Positions 1 through 7,827 of a stretch of 64,000 nucleotides of DNA are shown in pieces. A program made the position numbers and the translations under genes. The notes under the pieces were generated by a model. That model had not been told where the DNA came from. It was given only the letters and a program-made list of their open reading frames with translations, and did not search any database. This stretch comes from Dehalococcoidia bacterium (lineage in GTDB: Bacteria > Chloroflexota > Dehalococcoidia > Lucifugimonadales > Lucifugimonadaceae): NCBI GenBank assembly GCA_012959765.1, contig DUCO01000029.1, forward strand, positions 1 through 64,000. The letters run 5' to 3'. Position 1 is the stretch's first letter; every line of letters begins with the position of its first letter.

Positions 1-2
1 TC

Positions 3-188
3 GAACTAGAAACGTCCGTAATAAACAGTCGAAAGCGAAAAAACTACTCGCTTTCAGCATTGGGAATCGAGGCGTACCGAGCGTCAGCGAATGTTTTGCC
101 ACAACTTGAAACCGCCGTGAAAGAAGCAGGCGTCGAAACCGTCTGCTGCAGCACAACTGTTATCGATTCCAGCATTTTTGGAGAATAA
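3..188 (+). CDS. 3' end of an unrecognised gene, cut by the window edge
   Basis: An open frame runs from the left edge to a TAA at 186-188 and codes for the last 61 residues of a protein. The tail contains a Cys pair in the context ETVCCSTTVIDSSIFGE. I do not recognise the family. The stop overlaps the 5' end of arsM: its GGAG at 180-183 lies inside this frame and is well placed for the arsM start at 193, so the two genes are probably co-transcribed and translationally coupled. It could instead be an open frame without function; the short overlap with a real gene on the same strand is the main argument for it. Confidence 0.4.
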   Translation, partial: ELETSVINSRKRKNYSLSALGIEAYRASANVLPQLETAVKEAGVETVCCSTTVIDSSIFGE

Positions 189-192
189 GAAA

Positions 193-1047
193 TTGGAAAA
201 GAATCCGTTTGGAACCCTGGCCGCCGCCGGAAATGCGTCAGAAGATGCAGCCTGCTGTGGAGATGACTGCTGCGGCGATGTTTCTGCTGAAATTACGCAT
301 GGCCAGCTCGAATCAATCTCAGCTGCGGTTCAGGCGCAGTACGGTTCGCTCGCTGAAAACGCCACCGAACGAGCGGCCGACACGTCACGAGTCAAAGCAA
401 CCGACAAGTTCTACTCCGACGATCAACGAAATGCCCTTCCAGACGCCGCCGCAGGTGCCTCCGCTGGGTGCGGTAACCCGGTTGGTATCGCTGATGCAAA
501 GCTTGGTGAGACCGTTCTCGACCTTGGTTCCGGTGGCGGTATTGACTGCTTTCTTGCAGCCAAAGAAGTTGGACCCGAAGGCCACGTAATCGGCATCGAT
601 TTGACTCCCCGCATGCTTGAACTCGCGGTAGAAACCGCAGCCAAGCTGCAAACCGAGAACGTTGTATTCAAGCTGGGTCACATCGAGTTGATTCCACAGG
701 CCGACAACACGGTCGACCTCGTAATTTCAAACTGCGTCATCGCACTTTCTGAACAAAAAGATCGAGTGTTCTCCGAGATATTGCGAATTCTCAAACCCGG
801 CGGTCGGTTCGTTATTTCCGACATGGTTACCGATAAGCCGCTTCCGGCAGAGGTGCAGTCATCGCCGGCCGAATGGGTGTCTTGTGTCGCTGGAGCAGCA
901 GTGATGAGCGAGTATCTGGAGTTGGTTGAAGAAACCGGATTCACCGGCATTGAAGTGCTCAAAGAAGAGCGGAGCCGACCCGACGCCACCGACTGGCAGA
1001 CAACTCTGATCAACCTGACCCTGCGGGCGGTCAAGCCACTTGGGTAG
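193..1047 (+). CDS. arsM: Arsenite S-adenosylmethyltransferase (ArsM)
   Basis: Class I SAM-dependent methyltransferase that methylates trivalent arsenic in the cytoplasm. Counting from an upstream TTG at 178, the SAM-binding loop DLGSGGGID is at residues 115-123. The three conserved arsenic-binding cysteines of the family are all present: C98 in GCGNP, C186 in SNCVIAL and C236 in CVAGAA. The N-terminus adds a Cys-rich CCGDDCC stretch (26-32) typical of many ArsM proteins. I prefer the TTG at 193 because GGAG lies 9 nt upstream; the TTG at 178 has no ribosome binding site. Length and motif order are normal, so this copy should be active. A second, damaged or UGA-containing copy follows downstream. 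Confidence 0.88.
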   Translation: MEKNPFGTLAAAGNASEDAACCGDDCCGDVSAEITHGQLESISAAVQAQYGSLAENATERAADTSRVKATDKFYSDDQRNALPDAAAGASAGCGNPVGIADAKLGETVLDLGSGGGIDCFLAAKEVGPEGHVIGIDLTPRMLELAVETAAKLQTENVVFKLGHIELIPQADNTVDLVISNCVIALSEQKDRVFSEILRILKPGGRFVISDMVTDKPLPAEVQSSPAEWVSCVAGAAVMSEYLELVEETGFTGIEVLKEERSRPDATDWQTTLINLTLRAVKPLG

Positions 1048-1089
1048 CCATACATCTGTAGCAGTCGAATTGAGCATCATCCACTCGAT

Positions 1090-1188
1090 TTGAAGTACGA
1101 TGTCTACCGAATCCGCCTCAATGGAGATGTGCGTTGGTTGAAGCCCGAACATTCGTATTTATTTCGCCCGATTACGGGAGCTCAATAA
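1090..1188 (+). CDS. Possible small ORF between the two arsM genes
   Basis: A 32-codon frame starts at a TTG and ends at a TAA at 1186-1188. Its product reads as ordinary protein (LKYDVYRIRLNGDVRWLKPE), and the frame stays open back to the stop of arsM. The stop overlaps the presumed AUA start of the next ArsM-like gene at 1185, the same overlap arrangement as in front of arsM. There is no clear ribosome binding site. It may be a small coupled gene, or the remnant of a larger one. Confidence 0.22.
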   Translation: MKYDVYRIRLNGDVRWLKPEHSYLFRPITGAQ

Positions 1189-1990
1189 CCGAGAACGGTT
1201 GTTGCGGATCTGGCTGCTGCGATTTCGAGGCGTAGTCCTTTCCGGCAACACCCAAGACATTACGAACGCGCTGAAGCAGCGTTACGGTGCGCTTGCCGAA
1301 CGATCTGGCAAACGCGGACTTGGAGCATCCGATAACCGGGCTGCAGATCGGTTCTACACCGAAGCTCAGCGATCACTCATTACCGATGAAGCGGCTGGTG
1401 CTTCGACTGGCTGAGGAAACCCGGTTGCGCTCGCTGATATAAAAGCGGGAGAGACGGTTCTCGATCTCGGTTGTGGAGGCGGTATCGACAGCTTTATCGC
1501 AGCAAAAGAGGCTGGCCCAACGGGTCGTGTCATCGGCGTAGACATGACGCCTCGGATGATTACTCTGGCGCGCAATAACGCTAACAAACTGGAAACCTCA
1601 AATGTGATGCTCAAACGGGGTCACATAGAGCAGATTCCGCAGGAAGAAACCACGGTTGATCTGGTTATTTCAAACGGCGTCATCGCGCTTTCCGAGTGGA
1701 AGCACATGGCCTTTTCCGAGATTTACCGAGTCCTGAAACCCGGTGGTCGATTCGTTATTTCCGACGTCGTAACCACGAGCTTGCTCCCGGAGAGCGTTCG
1801 CGATCAAACAGGTCAGTGGGTCGAATGTGTCGCTGGTGCTGCTTTGAAAAGCGACTATCTCTCCATGATCGAAAGCGCCGGATTCACCGATGTCGAAATC
1901 CTGGAAGAACGCTCAGGCCCAGAAGGCCACGAAGAATGGCGTTCTTTGCTAACGAGCCTGACGATAAGGGCGTTCAAGCGTGCCCAGTAG
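1185..1990 (+). CDS. ArsM-like methyltransferase with in-frame UGA at the conserved Cys; candidate selenoprotein, 5' frame break
   Basis: Paralogue of the upstream arsM. The frame 1199-1990 is interrupted once, by TGA at 1412-1414 in the context ASTG-stop-GNPV, exactly where arsM has the conserved Cys of GCGNP. After it the SAM loop (DLGCGGGID) and the rest of the fold are intact. The second ArsM Cys is replaced (SNGVIAL instead of SNCVIAL); the third (ECVAGAA) is kept. The Cys-rich N-terminus (NGCCGSGCCDFEA) lies in another frame, 1185-1232, so one base appears to be missing near 1233. The only start candidate there is AUA at 1185, with GGGAG at 1176-1180. A stem-loop at 1430-1449 fits a bacterial SECIS. 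It is either a selenoprotein with one sequence error or a decaying gene. Confidence 0.6.
1430..1449 (+). promoter_or_regulatory. Putative bacterial SECIS element of the ArsM-like gene
   Basis: CTCGC (1430-1434) pairs with GCGGG (1445-1449) to give five base pairs including one U-G, with a 10-nt loop TGATATAAAA. The loop starts 20 nt after the UGA and its second base is G, as known bacterial SECIS elements require. The intact arsM paralogue has TGC at the equivalent codon and does not form this stem. The stem is short, so folding alone is weak evidence. Confidence 0.4.
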
Positions 1991-2024
1991 GGATGTGCCG
2001 TGTGGTGCCTGAGTCCACCCCAGC

Positions 2025-2815
2025 ATGTTCGGCAACGACAGTGACGCCTATAGCGTTATATGGGGCGCTGGAGCCGCCTGATTGCACCCGCGTTCCTGTA
2101 AGACCTGGACGCGACCACGTCTTCGCAATGGCTCGACGTCGGTTGCGGAACCGGAAACCTGACTCAGGCGATCCTCGAATCATGTAATCCCGCAACGGTT
2201 CACGGCATTGACACATCATCCGGCTTCATCGAACGGGCAAGACACGTAATACCCGATCAGCGCGCATCGTTCGAGGTGTTCGAGCCCGAGACCCTTCCAT
2301 TCGATTCCAGCGCATTCGACGTGGTCGTATCCGGACTCGTTCTCAACGTCATCCCAAATATCGAACTTGGAATAGCCGAGATGGTGCGGGCCGTAAAACC
2401 CGAAGGGGTGGTAGCGGCGTACGTTTGGGACTACGGCGGCAAGATGGAAATCATGCGCAAATTCTGGGACACGGCTGTGACGCTCGACCCAAACGCAGCA
2501 AAGTTCGACGAGGGCAATCGCGAGCCAGCATTGTGCAACCCCGATGCGCTGACCACACATTTCGAAGCAGCTGGACTAACGGGCGTGTCCGTTCACAGCA
2601 TCGATGCCCAGGCCCATTTCGTCGACTTCGACGACTACTGGACCCCGTTCACTGGAAACCAGAGATCCGCTCCCAGATATGTCGCATCGCTCGATGACAA
2701 ATCCCGTGGGTCGCTTAAAGATCAACTTCACTCCGCGCTCACGTTTTCGCCCGATGGGTCACTCGATCTAATCGCTCGGGCGTGGGTCGTCTCAGGAAAA
2801 CGTCCGGCCGATTAA
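2025..2815 (+). pseudogene. Broken class I SAM methyltransferase
   Basis: Typical family members read ...AYERYMGRWSRL...WLDVGCGTG. Here the start MFGNDSDAY (ATG at 2025) is in one frame and YMGRWSRLIAPAFL (from 2057) in another, so about one base is missing near 2051. An in-frame TAA follows at 2099-2101, before WLDVGCGTG (SAM loop, from 2129). The remainder runs open to 2815. The TAA falls on a non-conserved linker position, not on a Cys, so selenocysteine is not an explanation. It is a real pseudogene or carries two sequence errors. Its neighbour, the ArsM-like gene, is also interrupted. Confidence 0.75.
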
Positions 2816-2871
2816 TTATTTAGACCATTGCCGTTCATCGACGATTTCCGCGATTACACTGGTAAATCGCT

Positions 2872-3825
2872 ATGCTGATAAATCCCTGGGTTCGAAACTA
2901 CGAAAAAGACGACCACGCCGCTCTGGGGCGCGTTCGTGAATGGGCCGCAAACAAGCTCGGTAGCAACGTCGACTATGGATTCGGCTACGGCACATGGGTG
3001 TTTATCGGCAACGAAACGGTCATCAAGATCGACCCCGAGGTTGGTCGCCCAGAACGTTTCAGCCACGAATTGGCGGTCAGCCAGATGGAAATCCCAAACG
3101 TAGCGACCCCGAACGTACTGGAAACCGGTGCACTAGAAGGTAGGGCGTGGGTAATTTTTAATCGACTCGAAGGGTCGAGCGGCTACAACGTCTGGCCGGG
3201 GCTTGATTCAGTCGGTCGCAGCAAGCTAACCAGCCAACTCACCACAGCACTCGGACACATGCAGCTGTTCACACCCGATGAGGGCATGCTTCACGCCGAA
3301 ACCAAGGACTGGGCGCAGCACATCAGAACGTCGTTCAACCGTGCCCTGAGAGCAGTCGACGCTGTCGTGCCGGGAAGGATTCTTACGTCTTCTCAAGGGG
3401 CGTTCGCACAGTGGGCAGAAGCACTTGTGGATCGTCCGCGGGTGCTATGTCACGGCGACCTGTGGTTCGGCAATATCCTGGTCGACAACGATGGCGGACT
3501 CGCAGGGATTCTCGATTTTGACCGAATGGCACTTGCGCCCGCCGACTACGAGTTGGACATGCTGTTGAGGTTCTGGCGCTACCCGTGGAATTTTGTGCCT
3601 GAACAACTCGAAGCCGTGTACGACGACCCGCTCGACATCGAGCTAATGAAGCCGTTCGTAGAACTGTGTAAGGGCGATCTCAGCGATGATGCGCTCTCGG
3701 CTCGACTCAGCACGCTCGAACTGATCTACCGCCTGAACCTCGTCAACCGTTTCGGCTGGAACGACGAGCACGCCGAAATGTTCGAAACAGTCCTCTCAGG
3801 CGACTGGGCCGAAGGCCTGGTCTAG
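2872..3825 (+). CDS. Aminoglycoside phosphotransferase-fold kinase
   Basis: A 317-residue cytoplasmic small-molecule kinase of the APH/choline kinase family. The Brenner motif CHGDLWFGNILVDN (about 195-208) supplies the catalytic Asp and metal-binding Asn, and ILDFDRMALAPADYELD (about 215-231) the second metal-binding Asp. The N-terminal lobe contains the ATP-binding Lys in TVIKIDPEVGRP. The substrate cannot be read from sequence; family members act on antibiotics, choline, homoserine and sugars. ATG start; the gene stands alone, followed by a palindromic repeat. Confidence 0.8.
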   Translation: MLINPWVRNYEKDDHAALGRVREWAANKLGSNVDYGFGYGTWVFIGNETVIKIDPEVGRPERFSHELAVSQMEIPNVATPNVLETGALEGRAWVIFNRLEGSSGYNVWPGLDSVGRSKLTSQLTTALGHMQLFTPDEGMLHAETKDWAQHIRTSFNRALRAVDAVVPGRILTSSQGAFAQWAEALVDRPRVLCHGDLWFGNILVDNDGGLAGILDFDRMALAPADYELDMLLRFWRYPWNFVPEQLEAVYDDPLDIELMKPFVELCKGDLSDDALSARLSTLELIYRLNLVNRFGWNDEHAEMFETVLSGDWAEGLV

Positions 3826-4155
3826 GTGCGGCATCTCACTGCGGCCTCGTTTGTCCCTTCTCCCTCGAGGGAGAAGGTTAGGTTGAGGGGTGCACGTAAA
3901 CTTTGCAACATCCCGAACCTTTTACCCCACCCCGTCCCTGCATTCCCCCTCACCTAAAGTCCTCTCTCTAATGGAGAGGACTTTAAGATCTCGTCATCCC
4001 CAAAAAATCCATTTGACCTAAGTCGAATCGCATTCAGAACCTCGCCCGCGGGTCTATACTCCCGACGCCGTATGCACTGGGCAGCTACGCGCAGCGCTGA
4101 GCACTGCTAAATAGGGCTGAATGATCCAAGATCGACTACGAAAAGAGCGACAACC
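3826..4155. other. Gene-free interval with a palindromic repeat
   Basis: Contains repeat R1 copy A (3855-3985) and the leader of the NHL gene. A TATACT at about 4053 could be its -10 box, but no good -35 is visible. Nothing else was recognised. Confidence 0.5.
3855..3985. repeat. Palindromic intergenic repeat R1, copy A
   Basis: About 130 bp. The left half is a hairpin (CTCCCTCGAGGGAG) followed by AAGGTTAGGTTGAGGGG. The right half is CCCCCTCACCTAAAG followed by a hairpin (CTCTCTCTAATGGAGAG) and ACTTTA. The two halves are imperfect inverted repeats of each other. Related copies lie at 6077, 7675 and 10959, and a half copy at 52906. It is REP/MITE-like and non-coding. Confidence 0.85.
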
Positions 4156-5091
4156 ATGGCACGACAATGGGGCGTTGGTGACTATCGATACGAGCTGGTA
4201 GAAAACTGGCCGCAGGTGGTCGTGAACGGAGTCGCTGCCGATGTCGCGGGCGATTCCGAGGGCCGCGTTTACGTTGTCGTTCGAGACCCCAGAGCCGATG
4301 GCAACTTTATCGACATCACGCCCGGAACGGGACACATGTTGGTGTTCGATCGTGATGGATCGCTGCTCGAGACTCGTGAGGATAGAAAACTATCGTCTCC
4401 CCACGGATTGTGGATCAATGATGTTGACGAGATATTTCACGCCGACTGCGGTCACCACACGGTGACGAAGTATTCGAAATCTGGCGAAGTGCTCATGACG
4501 CTCGGCACCCACGGTCACCCGGGTGCACCGGGCGAGCCGTTCAACATGTGTACACGTGCGACTCAGACTCGGTCGGGCGATATTCTGGTGTCGGACGGCT
4601 ACGGCCAAAACCGGGTTCATCGCTACAGCTCGGAGGGCGATCATATTTTGTCGTTCGGATCGGGCGATCCAGTATTTATTCAGGGTTGGCGTGGCGAGGA
4701 AATCACCGGTACGGCCGGAATTGGCCCGGGCGAATTCAACCTTCCCCACCATGTTCTCGCCGACGATGACGACAATGTCTACGTGATGGACCGTTCGAAC
4801 AACAGATGCCAGATATTCGATATCTACGGCAACTATTTACGGGAATGGCCAGAGGTTCTTGGCCCGAACGATGCGGTGATCGACAGGCACGGCGTGATGC
4901 ACATCGTCGGTCACGCTGGAGTTGAACTGCGGACGCTTGATGGCACTTTGATCGGTCGCTGGGGCGAAAAGAGCGAAGGCGCTGGCCACTTTACGAACTC
5001 ACCGCATGGCGTTTATATCGACAGTGAAGAGTCGATATATGTCGCAGAGGTCGGCGGGAACAACCGCCTGCAAAAATTCGCTCGCGTTTAG
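4156..5091 (+). CDS. NHL-repeat beta-propeller protein
   Basis: A 311-residue protein made of repeated NHL-type blades, for example GDILVSDGYGQNRVHRYSSEG (split by the blade boundary), NVYVMDRSNNRCQIFD and SIYVAEVGGNNRLQKF. These form a six-bladed propeller used for ligand or protein binding, and in some relatives (peptidylglycine amidating lyases) for catalysis. There is no signal peptide, so it is probably cytoplasmic. ATG start. A terminator overlaps the stop codon. The substrate is unknown; relatives of this size are often annotated simply as 6-bladed beta-propeller. Confidence 0.82.
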   Translation: MARQWGVGDYRYELVENWPQVVVNGVAADVAGDSEGRVYVVVRDPRADGNFIDITPGTGHMLVFDRDGSLLETREDRKLSSPHGLWINDVDEIFHADCGHHTVTKYSKSGEVLMTLGTHGHPGAPGEPFNMCTRATQTRSGDILVSDGYGQNRVHRYSSEGDHILSFGSGDPVFIQGWRGEEITGTAGIGPGEFNLPHHVLADDDDNVYVMDRSNNRCQIFDIYGNYLREWPEVLGPNDAVIDRHGVMHIVGHAGVELRTLDGTLIGRWGEKSEGAGHFTNSPHGVYIDSEESIYVAEVGGNNRLQKFARV

Positions 5092-5092
5092 G

Positions 5093-5111
5093 GCCGCATT
5101 GCGGCGTTTTC
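5093..5111 (+). terminator. Terminator of the NHL gene
   Basis: GCCGC (5093-5097) pairs with GCGGC (5101-5105) around loop ATT, followed directly by GTTTTC. It starts two bases after the stop codon. It is one of a class of very compact terminators in this window. Confidence 0.7.
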
Positions 5112-5130
5112 ATAGGGGTGTAGTTCAGCC

Positions 5131-5158
5131 GTCATCCTGAACTTGATTCAGGACCTCG
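5131..5158. repeat. Short palindromic repeat R2, copy 1
   Basis: Contains TCCTGAA-CTTGA-TTCAGGA, a perfect 7-bp inverted repeat, flanked by GTCA and CCTCG. The identical 28 bp recur at 7599-7626. Confidence 0.8.
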
Positions 5159-5237
5159 AACTCACTCCACATTAATCGCGATCGATGCGGTTGGTCGACC
5201 GTCGGTTTCTGCTTGGTCAAATTGGTATGTTGTTCAC

Positions 5238-6062
5238 ATGTCTCAAGACGAATCTGAAATCCCGCTCAGTGAACCAATGCGGAGAGCATGGCTGAGCAGT
5301 GAAGAGCGATCAGTCGTGTACAAACGCGGCGACGTAGTAATGCGAGAAACAGGCCCGTGGCACGCATCAGTCCACTCGTTCCTCCGCCATTTGGAGGCAG
5401 AAGGTTTCACAGCCGCACCCAAAGTCGTTGGTTCGGGATATGCAGACGACGGTCGTGAAACGTTGAGCTTCATCGAGGGCGAAGTCATTAATCCTCGACC
5501 ATGGAGTCTTGAAGGCGTTGCCAAACTCGGCGAAATGCTTCGAGATCTCTACCGTGCTTCCGCTTCGTTCAAACCAGAACCTAATGCCGTATGGCCTCCA
5601 TTTTTCGGCCGTGAACTCGGGAGTTCAACCCGAATTATCAGCCACTGCGATTTCGCCCCCTGGAACATCGTTTCTCAGAACGATCTACCCGTGGGATTGA
5701 TCGACTGGGAGTACGCAGGATCTGTCGATACTCTGGTCGAGTTGGCGCAGGCAGTATCGCTGAACGTGAGGCTTTTTAGTGACGATATCGCAGAGCACGA
5801 GGGGCTAGCGCCGTTGGCCGACAGAGCACAACAGGCTCGCGTAATGCTCGACGCCTACGGCCTAACGAAATCTCAACGTCAGGGCTTCTTCGACCTCATG
5901 GTCGAGTACGTTGTTCACGACACAGCATTTCAGACCGATGCAGCCGAAGTTACTCGTGAATCAACCGATCAAGAGGGGCTATGGGGTCTCGCGTGGCGAG
6001 CGCGCTCGGCCTCATGGCTACTGCGAAATCGCAAGGTGTTAGAGCGCGATATCATCGGCTGA
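5238..6062 (+). CDS. Aminoglycoside phosphotransferase-fold kinase
   Basis: A 274-residue APH-family kinase. SHCDFAPWNIVSQ (about 135-147) is the Brenner loop, with the common HGD replaced by HCD, and GLIDWEYAG (about 153-161) carries the metal-binding Asp. It is only distantly similar to the kinase at 2872. The substrate is unknown. ATG start. It has no close neighbours on its strand and is flanked on both sides by dispersed repeats. Confidence 0.8.
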   Translation: MSQDESEIPLSEPMRRAWLSSEERSVVYKRGDVVMRETGPWHASVHSFLRHLEAEGFTAAPKVVGSGYADDGRETLSFIEGEVINPRPWSLEGVAKLGEMLRDLYRASASFKPEPNAVWPPFFGRELGSSTRIISHCDFAPWNIVSQNDLPVGLIDWEYAGSVDTLVELAQAVSLNVRLFSDDIAEHEGLAPLADRAQQARVMLDAYGLTKSQRQGFFDLMVEYVVHDTAFQTDAAEVTRESTDQEGLWGLAWRARSASWLLRNRKVLERDIIG

Positions 6063-6076
6063 ATTCTCTCTTTTAA

Positions 6077-6215
6077 TCCCTTCTCACTCGAGGGAGAAGG
6101 TTAGGTTGAGGGGGGAATGGAAACGTTGTGGCAACTGCAACCGTTCACCCCCGCCTAGCCCCAGCGTTCCTCCTCACCCAAATCCTCTCCCTAATGGAAA
6201 TGGAGAGGACTTTAA
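6077..6215. repeat. Palindromic intergenic repeat R1, copy B
   Basis: Same two-hairpin layout as copy A: CTCACTCGAGGGAG with AAGGTTAGGTTGAGGGG on the left, CCTCACCCAAATCC and an extended CTCTCCCTAATGGAAATGGAGAG on the right. The right hairpin carries a small duplication (AATGGAAATGG). The rest of the gap to the dehydrogenase (6216-6382) shows nothing recognisable. Confidence 0.85.
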
Positions 6216-6382
6216 CGCCTTAATCTCCCTGGCTCCGACCGAGACGTGCAACCCCACCGAAACCTTCCATCTCTCCCCAATAAATCAGCCACTGGCTGTT
6301 TTTCTCTGGACAAACTGCGAAAGTCAAACCATAGTGTGCACAGCATCTAAACCAGTTTCGAGTACCAGCAGGAGTCGTCGCA

Positions 6383-7534
6383 GTGAAAGCGGTTGTATAC
6401 AAAGAGCCATTCAAAGTCGCAGTTGAAACGGTTGCAGACCCACAGATCCTCCACCCGAACGACGCCATCGTCCGCATCACTTCATCCTGCATCTGCGGAT
6501 CCGATCTCCACATGTACGAAGGTCGCACAGCAGCCGAACCCGGCATCGTGTTTGGTCACGAGAACATGGGAGTGATCGTTGAGGTTGGCCCCGCTGTCAA
6601 AGACCGCAAAGTTGGCGACCGTGTAGTCATGCCGTTCAACGTCGCCTGTGGATTCTGCAAGAACTGTCTTGGCGGCTTCACTGGATATTGCACAACCGTG
6701 AACCCCGGTTTTGCCGGCGGGGCATACGGCTACGTTTCGATGGGCCCGTGGGTTGGTGGACAGGCCGAGCTTATGCAGGTTCCATTCGCCGATTTCAACT
6801 GCCTTCTACTGCCCGAAGGCATGGAACATGAAGCCGACTTCGCGCTGCTTGCCGATATCTTCCCAACCGGTTATCACGGTACCGAACTTGCTGGCGTAAC
6901 ACCGGGTGAAACCGTTGCTGTTTTCGGCTGCGGACCCGTCGGCCTCATGGCTTCGTACAGCGCTATTTTGCGAGGCGCATCGCAGGTCTACGCGGTTGAT
7001 CACGTTAAAGAACGACTCGACAAAGCAGCCGAAATCGGGGCGATACCGATCAACTACGACGAGGGAAACCCCGTCGAGCAGATCAAGTCGCACCTCGGTA
7101 GCGTGGGGGTGGACAAGGGAATCGACGCCGTGGGTTACCAGGCAACCGCAGCGGGCTCGTCAGCCGTTGGTGGAGAGCAGGACGAGGTCCCGAACATCGT
7201 CCTCAACCAGTTGATAGACGTTGTCGCCCCAACCGGAGCACTCGGAATCCCGGGGCTTTACGTTCCTTCTGATCCCGGTGGAGTCGACGAGCGTGCCAAA
7301 AAGGGTGCGCTCACTATCAACTTCGGGCAGCTGTTCGAAAAGGGTCTACGGCTGGGCACCGGACAGTGCAACGTGAAGCAATACAACGCCAACCTGCGTG
7401 ACCTGATCATCTCAGGTCGGGCAAAGCCAAGCTTCGTCGTATCGCACGAAGTATCGCTTGAAGAAGCCCCCGACGCCTACACAAAGTTTGACCGCCGAGA
7501 AGACGGCTACACAAAGGTCATTCTGCATCCGTAA
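6383..7534 (+). CDS. Zinc-dependent medium-chain alcohol dehydrogenase, formaldehyde-dehydrogenase-like
   Basis: A 383-residue MDR-family NAD(P)-dependent dehydrogenase. The catalytic zinc site is CGSDLHMY (about 39-46) and GHENMG (about 59-64). The structural zinc cysteines are in CGFCKNCLGGFTGYC (about 92-106). The Rossmann motif is VFGCGPVGLMA (about 178-188). The insertion with GIPGLYVPSDPGG and the overall length match the glutathione-independent formaldehyde dehydrogenase group, so a small aldehyde or hydroxylated compound is a likely substrate. GTG start, with GGAG 9 nt upstream. Confidence 0.87.
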   Translation: MKAVVYKEPFKVAVETVADPQILHPNDAIVRITSSCICGSDLHMYEGRTAAEPGIVFGHENMGVIVEVGPAVKDRKVGDRVVMPFNVACGFCKNCLGGFTGYCTTVNPGFAGGAYGYVSMGPWVGGQAELMQVPFADFNCLLLPEGMEHEADFALLADIFPTGYHGTELAGVTPGETVAVFGCGPVGLMASYSAILRGASQVYAVDHVKERLDKAAEIGAIPINYDEGNPVEQIKSHLGSVGVDKGIDAVGYQATAAGSSAVGGEQDEVPNIVLNQLIDVVAPTGALGIPGLYVPSDPGGVDERAKKGALTINFGQLFEKGLRLGTGQCNVKQYNANLRDLIISGRAKPSFVVSHEVSLEEAPDAYTKFDRREDGYTKVILHP

Positions 7535-7598
7535 AGGCTGGAGGGCTATTTCCCGACCTAACCGGACAGTTCGTTTATGCTCGTAGTTTGGATTGACC

Positions 7599-7626
7599 GT
7601 CATCCTGAACTTGATTCAGGACCTCG
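7599..7626. repeat. Short palindromic repeat R2, copy 2
   Basis: Identical to the copy at 5131-5158, including the TCCTGAA/TTCAGGA hairpin and flanking bases. It lies just downstream of the dehydrogenase. Confidence 0.8.
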
Positions 7627-7674
7627 CCTGTCCGCGTCGAGTTAATGCCCCGCAAACCGCCGTATCTCCCCAAA

Positions 7675-7803
7675 TCCCTTCTCCCTCAGGGAGAAGGTTA
7701 GGTTGAGGGGGCATGCCAACGTTGACGCGGATCCAGTCTTGTCCCCAGCCCCGCACCGTCATTCCCCCTCACCTAAATCCTCTCCCTAATGGAGAGGACT
7801 TTC
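7675..7803. repeat. Palindromic intergenic repeat R1, copy C
   Basis: Left hairpin CTCCCTCAGGGAG with AAGGTTAGGTTGAGGGGG; right CCCCCTCACCTAAATCC with CTCTCCCTAATGGAGAG. It sits between the dehydrogenase and the 3' end of the broken amidase and is the cleanest copy. Confidence 0.85.
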
Positions 7804-7827
7804 GAAGAGCGTTCACAACCCAGTGAT

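Noticed and set aside
1100-1141. ATG-initiated peptide ending in TGA in the same frame as the ArsM-like gene
   Set aside because: Its sequence does not match the ArsM N-terminus, while the Cys-rich N-terminus in the other frame does.
2099-2101. UAA in the methyltransferase relic as a recoded codon
   Set aside because: UAA is not known to code for selenocysteine or pyrrolysine, the site is not conserved, and the gene has a second lesion.
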